From positions 868,001-932,000 of the forward strand of contig NZ_JADKRZ010000001.1 in the NCBI RefSeq assembly GCF_015350905.1: DNA of 64,000 bases. The letters run 5' to 3'. This document shows, piece after piece, positions 58,225 through 64,000 of this stretch (positions are counted from its first letter, which is position 1; each line of letters opens with the position of its first letter). A program made the translations under genes and the position numbers. A model generated the notes under the pieces. The model saw only the letters and a program-made list of their open reading frames with translations, made no database searches and was not told the origin of the DNA. This DNA is from Curtobacterium sp. VKM Ac-2865 (GTDB lineage: Bacteria > Actinomycetota > Actinomycetes > Actinomycetales > Microbacteriaceae).

Positions 58225-59610
58225 CTAGCGCGGCGGGTACGGGTGCGCGCCGAGCTCCTCGGCCACCAGGAACGCCAGTTCCAGCGACTGCATGTGGTTG
58301 AGGCGCGGGTCGCAGAGCGACTCGTAGCGGGTGGCGAGGGTGGCCTCGTCGATCTGCTCGGAGCCACCGAGGCACTCGGTGACGTCGTCGCCCGTGAGCT
58401 CGACGTGCATGCCGCCCGGGTAGGTGCCGGCCTCGCGGTGGACCTCGAAGAAGCCGAGGACCTCGTCCACGACGTCGTCGAAGCGACGGGTCTTGTAGCC
58501 CGTCGGCGTGGTCAGGCCGTTGCCGTGCATGGGGTCCGTGACCCAGAGCGGGTTGGCCTCCATGCCCTTGATGGCCTGCAGGAGCTTGGGCAGCTCGTTC
58601 CGGATCTTGCCGGCGCCCATGCGCGTGATGAACGTCAGGCGCCCCGGCTCGCGGTTCGGGTCGAGCTTGTCGATGAGGGCTTCCATGTCGGACACGCTCG
58701 TCGTCGGGCCGAGCTTGACGCCGATCGGGTTGCGGACGCGCGACAGGAAGTCCACGTGGGCGCCATCGAGGTCGCGGGTGCGCTCCCCGATCCAGATGAA
58801 GTGCCCCGAGGTGTCGTAGGCGAGCCCCGAGCGGGAGTCGATCCGGGTCATCGGGCGCTCGTAGTCCATGAGCAGGCCCTCGTGCGAGGCGAAGAACTCG
58901 ACGTGCTTGAGCTGCTCGAAGTCGGCACCGCAGGCGTCCATGAAGCGGATCGCGCGGTCGATCTCCTGCGCGAGGTGCTCGTACCGGGCGTTCGCGGGGT
59001 TCGACGCGAAGCCCTTGTTCCACGAGTGCACCTGGCGCAGGTCGGCGAACCCGCCCTGCGTGAACGCGCGGACCAGGTTCAGCGTCGAGGCCGCCGTGTG
59101 GTAGCCCTGCACCAGGCGGCGCGGGTCGGCCTGCCGGCTCTCGGGGGTGAAGTCGTAGCCGTTGACGATGTCGCCGCGGTAGGCCGGCAGCGTGACGTCG
59201 CCGCGGGTCTCGAGGTCGCTCGACCGGGGCTTGGCGAACTGCCCGGCCATGCGGCCCATCTTGATGACCGGCATCGAGGCGCCGTACGTCAGCACGACGG
59301 CCATCTGCAGGATCGTCTTGACGCGGTCGCGGATCGAGTCGGCCGTGGCGCCGGCGAAGGTCTCAGCGCAGTCACCGCCCTGCAGCAGGAAGGCCCTGCC
59401 CTGCGCGGCGGCGGCGAGGCGGTCGCGGAGCTGGTCGACCTCTCCCGCGAAGACGAGGGGCGGCAGCGTCGCGATCTCCGCCGAGGCGGCCTCGGCGGCG
59501 GCCTGGTCGGGCCACGTCGGCTGCTGCTTGATGGGGAGGGTCCGCCAGTGGTCGAGGCCCTCGATGACGTCCGGATCCTGCAGGGCGACGAAGTCGGTCG
59601 ACTCGGACAA
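58225..59610 (-). CDS. aroG: 3-deoxy-7-phosphoheptulonate synthase, class II
   Basis: First enzyme of the shikimate pathway, joining PEP and erythrose 4-phosphate, 461 aa, as long as M. tuberculosis AroG. Class II motifs: LLQGGDCAETF, KMGRMAGQFAKPRS, WNKGFASNPANARYE, HEGLLMDYE and DPMHGNG. The start is TTG at 59610 with AGAGG about 7 nt upstream. It is the last gene of a glucokinase-acyltransferase-aroG run. Confidence 0.95.
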   Translation of the reverse strand: MSESTDFVALQDPDVIEGLDHWRTLPIKQQPTWPDQAAAEAASAEIATLPPLVFAGEVDQLRDRLAAAAQGRAFLLQGGDCAETFAGATADSIRDRVKTILQMAVVLTYGASMPVIKMGRMAGQFAKPRSSDLETRGDVTLPAYRGDIVNGYDFTPESRQADPRRLVQGYHTAASTLNLVRAFTQGGFADLRQVHSWNKGFASNPANARYEHLAQEIDRAIRFMDACGADFEQLKHVEFFASHEGLLMDYERPMTRIDSRSGLAYDTSGHFIWIGERTRDLDGAHVDFLSRVRNPIGVKLGPTTSVSDMEALIDKLDPNREPGRLTFITRMGAGKIRNELPKLLQAIKGMEANPLWVTDPMHGNGLTTPTGYKTRRFDDVVDEVLGFFEVHREAGTYPGGMHVELTGDDVTECLGGSEQIDEATLATRYESLCDPRLNHMQSLELAFLVAEELGAHPYPPR

Positions 59611-59671
59611 GGCGGTACCTCTGGGTTCTCGTGGGTGGCGCTCCCGACGGTGCTGCCGGGACCGTCTGAGC

Positions 59672-60412
59672 CTACCGTCCGGCCGTGCCCCGTCGCTCGC
59701 GCTTGGCGGTTGCCCGCACGACCTGTGCGCGGGCGGAGCTCGCGCGCTCCTTGACGCTCGTCGCGTACACGTCCTCGTACTCCTGGCGGCTCAGACCGGC
59801 GAGCTCGTGCATGACCTCGTCGGTGACGCTGCGCAGGATGAAGCGGTCGGTCTCGAAGCCCTGGAAGCGGGAGAAGTCGAGCGGCTTGCCGAACACGACG
59901 CCGACGCGCTTGAACTTGGGGAACCGCTGGCCGATCTGCTGCACTTCCCTGGTGCCGACCATCGCGACGGGGATGACGAGCACGCGGCCCTCGAGGATCA
60001 TCCGCGCGATGCCGGTCCGGCCGCGGTACAGCTTGCCGTCAGGGCTGCGGGTGCCCTCGGGGTAGATGCCGAGCTGTTCACCCCGCGCCAGGACCTGCAG
60101 GCCCGTGCGGAGCGAGGCCTCGGAGGCCTTGCCGCCGGACCGGTCGATGGGGAGCTGGCCGATGGCGTTGAAGAACGTCTTCGTCGCCCAGCCCTTGAGC
60201 CCGCGACCGGTGAAGTAGTCGCTCTTCGCCAGGAAGGACATGCGCCGGTCGAGCACCGCGGGCAGGATCACCGAGTCGATGAACGAGACGTGGTTCGACG
60301 CGAAGATGACCGGCCCCGAGCTCGGCACGTGCTCGCGCCCGACGACCCACGGCCGGAACAGGGTCAGGATCAGCGGACCGAGCAGGAAGTTCTTGAGCAA
60401 CCAGTAGAGCAT
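59672..60412 (-). CDS. plsC: 1-acyl-sn-glycerol-3-phosphate acyltransferase
   Basis: Membrane-associated acyltransferase of phospholipid synthesis, 246 aa, like Rv2182c. Catalytic HX4D is H41...D46 (NHVSFID), and the second motif is EGTRS at 119-123. The C-terminal tail is Arg/Ala-rich. Two adjacent ATGs (60415, 60412) are possible; I prefer 60412 because GGAG then lies 6 nt upstream. 35 nt after the ROK gene. Confidence 0.9.
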   Translation of the reverse strand: MLYWLLKNFLLGPLILTLFRPWVVGREHVPSSGPVIFASNHVSFIDSVILPAVLDRRMSFLAKSDYFTGRGLKGWATKTFFNAIGQLPIDRSGGKASEASLRTGLQVLARGEQLGIYPEGTRSPDGKLYRGRTGIARMILEGRVLVIPVAMVGTREVQQIGQRFPKFKRVGVVFGKPLDFSRFQGFETDRFILRSVTDEVMHELAGLSRQEYEDVYATSVKERASSARAQVVRATAKRERRGTAGR

Positions 60413-60447
60413 CATCGACTCCGGGTCGGGGACGGCGGACGGCGGTG

Positions 60448-61401
60448 CTAGGCGGTGCGGGCGTGGATGCGCGCGAGGTCCGCGGCACCGACCACGCCGG
60501 CGTCGTTGACGAGCTCGGCGATCACGAACTCGGGCTCGGGGTGGTAGCCGCGGGCGGGCAGGTTGTTCAGGTAGGCCTGGCGGATCGGCTCGAGGAGGCG
60601 CTCCCCCGCGCTCGCGACGCCGCCGCCGAAGACGAACAGCTGCGGGTCGAGCACGGCGGAGAGCGACGCGCACGCTTCGCCGAGGTGGCGACCGAGACGC
60701 CGCAGTGCCGCCAGGGCCCCTGGGTCGTCGGCCAGGATGAGCTCGCCCACGACGGCACCGTCGAGGTGGCCGCCGTTGTCGTCACGAGCCTGTGCCAGCG
60801 CGACGCCGATGCCGCCGGCGTCTGCCACGTCGTTCGCCATGCGCTGCAGGGCGCGGCCGGAGCCGTACTGCTCGATGCATCCGCGGGCACCGCACCCGCA
60901 CGGCAGACCGTTCGGGACGATGCGCAGGTGGCCGATCTCGCCGCCGGTGCCGAAGCCCCCGCGGAAGAGCCGGTCCTCGGTCACGATGGCGCCGCCGACG
61001 CCGGTGCCGATCGTCAGCATGGTCATGTCGGACACGAGCCGACCCGCACCGAAGCGGAACTCGGCCCACCCGGCGGCGTTGGCGTCGTTGTCGACGGTGA
61101 TGTGCAGGTCGCCGAGCCGCTGCTGCAGCTTCTGGCGCAGGGGTTCGTTCCGCCATCTGATGTTCGGCGTGTAGTAGACGATCGACTGCGAGGCGTCGAT
61201 GAAGCCCGGGGCGGCGACGCCGACGGCTCCCACCTGGTGCTGCGCGCTCAGGCGCTGGACCATCGTGACGACGTCGTCCAGCATTGCGTCCGGGTCCGCA
61301 GCGTTCGTGGCCACACGGTCCTCGGCGATGATCTCGCCCAGCTCCGTGACGACCGCTCCCGCGATCTTGGTGCCCCCGATGTCGATTCCGATGGCCTGCA
61401 C
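60448..61401 (-). CDS. ROK family glucokinase
   Basis: ATP-dependent glucose kinase of the ROK family, 317 aa. N-terminal phosphate loop GIDIGGTKIAG (5-15), ENDANAA-like DNDANAAGW, and the zinc motif CGCGARGCIEQY. No HTH domain, so it is an enzyme, not a regulator. The start is GTG at 61401, 8 nt behind a TAGGCT box. Divergent from the acyl-CoA ligase gene. Sugar specificity is inferred. Confidence 0.88.
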   Translation of the reverse strand: MQAIGIDIGGTKIAGAVVTELGEIIAEDRVATNAADPDAMLDDVVTMVQRLSAQHQVGAVGVAAPGFIDASQSIVYYTPNIRWRNEPLRQKLQQRLGDLHITVDNDANAAGWAEFRFGAGRLVSDMTMLTIGTGVGGAIVTEDRLFRGGFGTGGEIGHLRIVPNGLPCGCGARGCIEQYGSGRALQRMANDVADAGGIGVALAQARDDNGGHLDGAVVGELILADDPGALAALRRLGRHLGEACASLSAVLDPQLFVFGGGVASAGERLLEPIRQAYLNNLPARGYHPEPEFVIAELVNDAGVVGAADLARIHARTA

Positions 61402-61409
61402 GAGTGACG

Positions 61410-61415
61410 AGCCTA
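61410..61415 (-). promoter_or_regulatory. Putative -10 box of the glucokinase gene
   Basis: TAGGCT on the minus strand, 8 nt before the GTG, identical to the box before the polyprenyl synthase gene. TTCGAT lies 18 nt upstream as a weak -35. Confidence 0.4.
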
Positions 61416-61456
61416 CCCGTTCGGTGCGTACTCATCGAACGCGCGAGGTCGGCCCC

Positions 61457-61462
61457 TATGCT
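61457..61462 (+). promoter_or_regulatory. Putative -10 box of the acyl-CoA ligase gene
   Basis: TATGCT lies 60 nt upstream of the GTG at 61523. The ATCGAA sequence at 61434-61439 is 17 nt upstream and overlaps the -35 candidate of the divergent glucokinase promoter. Confidence 0.4.
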
Positions 61463-61522
61463 GGAAGGGAGTCGTCAACGTGAGACGCACTCGCCATCGA
61501 ACCGGTCGACAAAGGAGTTGCC

Positions 61523-63391
61523 GTGAACGATCAGCGACCCGTAGAGGGGTCTCCGACACAGGACCACGCGTCCGGTCCCGCCGCGCCGGACCACGGTTCC
61601 GCGGCGCGACTGCTCGCCGACCGGGCGCATCGCACGCCCGACCGGCCGATCCTGGCCGAACGCCACGGGGACACGTGGACGACCATCCGCGCGGACGACG
61701 TCCTGCGCCGGGTCCGCGGGATCGCCAAGGGGTTCGTCGCCGCCGGCCTCGAGCCCGGCGCGCACGTGGCGATCCTCTGCAGGACCCGGATGGAGTGGAC
61801 GCTCGTCGACTTCGCGATCTGGACCGCCGGGCTGGTGTCCGTACCGGTCTACGAGACGAGCTCGCCCGACCAGGTCCGGCACATCCTCGGTGACTCGGAG
61901 TCGGTCGCGATCGTCGTCGAGCAGGAGGAACACGCCAGGCGCGTCGCCGGCATCGCGCCCGACCTGCCGCACCTCGGCCAGCACTGGACCATCGACGGCG
62001 GCGGGCTCGACGACCTGACCCGGCTCGGCGAGGACGTCACCGACGACGACCTCGACGCCAGGACCGCGACCGTCCACGGCCACGACGACGCCACGATCAT
62101 CTACACGTCGGGCACGACCGGTCGGCCGAAGGGCTGCGTGCTCCGGCACGACAACTTCACAGCGACGGTGGAGGGCTCGACCCAGGCCATGTCCGAGATC
62201 GTCGCGGGTGACGCCTCGACGCTGCTCTTCATCCCGCTGGCCCACGTGTTCGCGCGGTTCATCGCCGTGATGAGCATCTCCGCCGGCACGCTCGTCGGGC
62301 ACGAGCCCGACACGAAGGACCTCATGCGGGCGGTGTCGACCTTCCAGCCGACGTTCCTGCTCGCCGTGCCGCGGGTCTTCGAGAAGATCTACAACTCGGC
62401 CGAGCAGAAGGCCGACCTCGCCGGGCGGGGTCGCGTGTTCCGGGCAGCAGCCGCCACCGCGGTCGCACACTCGGAGGCCGTGGCTGCTGGTCGGGTCCCG
62501 CTCGGACTGGCACTGCGCTTCCGGCTGTTCGACCGGCTCGTGTACGCCAAGCTCCGCAACGCCATCGGCGGTCGGGTCAGGTACGCGATCAGCGGGTCGG
62601 CGCCGCTCTCCCCCCGGCTGTCGCACTTCTTCCGCTCCATCGGCGTCCTGATCCTCGAGGGCTACGGCCTCACCGAGACCACGGCCCCCGCGACCGTGAA
62701 CCGCGCCGACGAGCTCCGCATCGGCTCCGTGGGCCGCGCACTCCCCGGCGTCGAGATCCGCATCGCCGACGACCAGGAGATCCTGATCCGCGGCGTGGAC
62801 GTCTTCGACCGGTACTGGCAGAACGCCGAGGCGACGGAACATGCCTTCGTCGACGGGTGGTTCCGCACGGGCGACCTCGGCCACCTGGACGGCGACGGCG
62901 TGCTCACGGTGACGGGCCGCGCGAAGGAGCTCATCGTGACGGCGAGCGGCAAGAACGTCGCCCCCGCCCCGCTCGAGGACGGCATCCGCGAACACCCCCT
63001 GGTGGGGCAGGTCGTGGTGGTCGGCGAGGGCAAGCCCTTCATCGCGGCCCTCGTCACGCTCGACCGCGACATGCTGCCCGGCTGGTGCGAGTCCCGGGGC
63101 ATCGCGCCGGTGCTCTCCGCGCGCGAGGCCGCCCACGACGAGCGCGTGCTCCACGCGGTGCAGGAGGCCGTCGACACCGCCAACCGGCGGGTGTCGCGGG
63201 CCGAGTCGGTGCGGTCGTTCACGGTGATCGACACCGACCTCACCGAGGCCTCCGGGCACCTCACGCCGAAGCTGACGATCAAGCGGTCGGTGGTGCTGCG
63301 GGACTTCGCCGCGGACGTCGAGCACATCTACTCGGGGTCGAAGGTCCAGACCACGGCGGTGCCGGTGGTCGAGGGACGCAAGCGACGGTGA
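61523..63391 (+). CDS. Long-chain fatty-acid--CoA ligase (FadD15-like)
   Basis: AMP-forming acyl-CoA synthetase, 622 aa. Adenylation motifs: YTSGTTGRPKGC (about 193-204), YGLTETTAP, WFRTGDLG and the C-terminal GRAKELIVTASGKNVAP. The C-terminal lysine that activates the acid is probably in SGHLTPKLTIKR. The GTG start has AAGGAG about 7 nt upstream. By position it matches fadD15 (Rv2187) at the end of the mycobacterial region. Ends before a palindromic terminator. Confidence 0.93.
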   Translation: MNDQRPVEGSPTQDHASGPAAPDHGSAARLLADRAHRTPDRPILAERHGDTWTTIRADDVLRRVRGIAKGFVAAGLEPGAHVAILCRTRMEWTLVDFAIWTAGLVSVPVYETSSPDQVRHILGDSESVAIVVEQEEHARRVAGIAPDLPHLGQHWTIDGGGLDDLTRLGEDVTDDDLDARTATVHGHDDATIIYTSGTTGRPKGCVLRHDNFTATVEGSTQAMSEIVAGDASTLLFIPLAHVFARFIAVMSISAGTLVGHEPDTKDLMRAVSTFQPTFLLAVPRVFEKIYNSAEQKADLAGRGRVFRAAAATAVAHSEAVAAGRVPLGLALRFRLFDRLVYAKLRNAIGGRVRYAISGSAPLSPRLSHFFRSIGVLILEGYGLTETTAPATVNRADELRIGSVGRALPGVEIRIADDQEILIRGVDVFDRYWQNAEATEHAFVDGWFRTGDLGHLDGDGVLTVTGRAKELIVTASGKNVAPAPLEDGIREHPLVGQVVVVGEGKPFIAALVTLDRDMLPGWCESRGIAPVLSAREAAHDERVLHAVQEAVDTANRRVSRAESVRSFTVIDTDLTEASGHLTPKLTIKRSVVLRDFAADVEHIYSGSKVQTTAVPVVEGRKRR

Positions 63392-63425
63392 CGCGGTGTC
63401 ACTGACGACCCGTCGGTGACGCACT

Positions 63426-63466
63426 GGAGGCCCGGTGCCGGTCCGTGGGACCGGCACCGGGCCTCC
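63426..63466. terminator. Palindromic terminator with 19-bp stem
   Basis: GGAGGCCCGGTGCCGGTCC pairs perfectly with GGACCGGCACCGGGCCTCC around a GTG loop, 34 bp past the acyl-CoA ligase stop. It shares the GGAGGCCCGGTGCC arm with the other three copies but has a different centre. Confidence 0.85.
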
Positions 63467-63564
63467 TGTCTGGTGCCGTCGTGCGCTGTGGTGCTGTCGG
63501 CCGGGTGACCGTGCCGGGGGCGTCGTCGCCGCCGGTGGCCACGGGGCCGGTCAGACCGGGCCGG

Positions 63565-63696
63565 TCAGACCGTGGCCGGTTCCTGGGCCTGTTCCGGTTC
63601 GAGGACGGCCGTGGCTGCGGTCGTCGCCGGGGCCGGCTCCGGTCGTCGGTTGGTGCGGGTGCGGTGCGAGCTGAGCTCGTCGGTTCGGAGAGTCAT
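63565..63696 (-). CDS. Possible small protein of 43 residues
   Basis: A short frame starting ATG at 63696 (MTLRTDELSSHRTRTNRRPE) with CCAGGA about 8 nt upstream, ending Ala/Thr/Glu/Pro-rich. There is no membrane segment and I recognise no family. A TTGTCG...TACGGT promoter-like pair (19-nt spacing) occurs upstream near 63744-63774. In high-GC DNA such frames are often spurious, so this is only a candidate. Otherwise the 63474-63815 interval holds nothing I can name. Confidence 0.3.
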   Translation of the reverse strand: MTLRTDELSSHRTRTNRRPEPAPATTAATAVLEPEQAQEPATV

Positions 63697-63815
63697 CGTG
63701 CGTCCTGGAGGTGGGAGACCATGTCGGCGGGAGGACCGACGGGGAAACCGTACCCCCTCGTCAGGACATGACGACAATCCCGCGTCCGGGTGTCACCAGG
63801 ACGGGGTCCGACGAC

Positions 63816-64000
63816 TCACCGGACCGTGACGGTCCGGCACCCGAGCAGCGGGTTCGTCGTGCCGGCGCCGACGTTGATGCCGTACGCGCAGACCTTGTGC
63901 GCACCGCGGGTCAGGCTCACCGTCCGGCTGTACCCGGAGTTCAGCGGGGCGCTCGGGTACGCGGCGCGGACGTCGGAGCGACGCAGGCTCGTCGCGACAC
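63816..64000 (-). CDS. C-terminal end of a secreted repeat-containing protein (cut by window edge)
   Basis: The last 60 codons of a gene running in from the right. The sequence RSDVRAAYPSAPLNSGYSRT, then HKVCAYGINVGAG and LLGCRTVTVR, matches, from memory, a beta-rich domain repeated at the C-terminus of many secreted actinobacterial hydrolases and wall proteins, with two conserved cysteines. The enzymatic domain, if any, is outside the window, so its function cannot be stated. Confidence 0.7.
   Translation of the reverse strand, partial: VATSLRRSDVRAAYPSAPLNSGYSRTVSLTRGAHKVCAYGINVGAGTTNPLLGCRTVTVR

Overview
The window is high-GC actinobacterial chromosome. GTG and TTG starts are common, genes overlap by ATGA or GTGA, and the division cluster has the actinobacterial order (no ftsA; sepF, yggT and a DivIVA/Wag31 gene downstream of ftsZ). 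Protein sequences and layout fit Microbacteriaceae, possibly Curtobacterium. That placement is inference; no rRNA or tRNA gene is present to confirm it. Nearly everything is housekeeping. I found no phage, integrase, transposase, CRISPR array or defence genes.

Layout. 1-6.5 kb (minus): start of leuS, then the cytochrome bd operon cydABDC with a promoter and two palindromic operator candidates. 6.7-10.9 kb (minus): a four-gene OpuC/OsmU-type compatible-solute ABC importer and a TetR regulator. 11-14 kb (plus): an APP1-type phosphatase and a GH15 glycosidase. 14.3-19.6 kb (minus): solitary zwf, the aa3 oxidase genes ctaC-ctaD-ctaF, and an ErpA/IscA-type Fe-S carrier. 19.7-21.8 kb: an M20 peptidase divergent from a DUF3043 membrane protein. 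21.9-22.6 kb: gene-free repeat region with two full and one truncated copy of a 275-bp unit, each starting with a 62-nt imperfect palindrome. 22.6-32.4 kb (minus): rluD-like, dnaE, an APH-fold protein, a large lipoprotein, hisD, nrdR, pyrD. 32.4-52 kb (minus): mraZ, rsmH, ftsL, ftsI, murE, murF, mraY, murD, ftsW, murG, murC, ftsQ, ftsZ, yggS, sepF, yggT, divIVA, lspA, with a clear MraZ box upstream. 52.4-63.4 kb: DUF3040, polyprenyl synthase, Rv2175c-like DNA-binding protein, LysM/lytic-transglycosylase protein, PknL-like PASTA kinase, class II DAHP synthase, PlsC, ROK glucokinase and long-chain acyl-CoA ligase. This mirrors the gene content of the M. tuberculosis Rv2165c-Rv2187 region. The right edge holds the end of a secreted protein.

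How it fits together. Two terminal oxidases (bd and aa3) lie within 14 kb. The division and wall cluster makes lipid II and the divisome. The PASTA kinase, its likely substrate Rv2175c and the muramidase-like protein probably connect wall sensing to growth.

The most unusual signals are non-coding. A family of near-perfect 38-46 bp palindromes sharing GGAGGCCCGGTGCC closes four of the five convergent gene junctions. The fifth convergent junction contains the 275-bp repeat tract, whose units include a relative of the same hairpin. Several start codons lie 7-8 nt behind a TAnnnT -10 box, suggesting leaderless transcripts.
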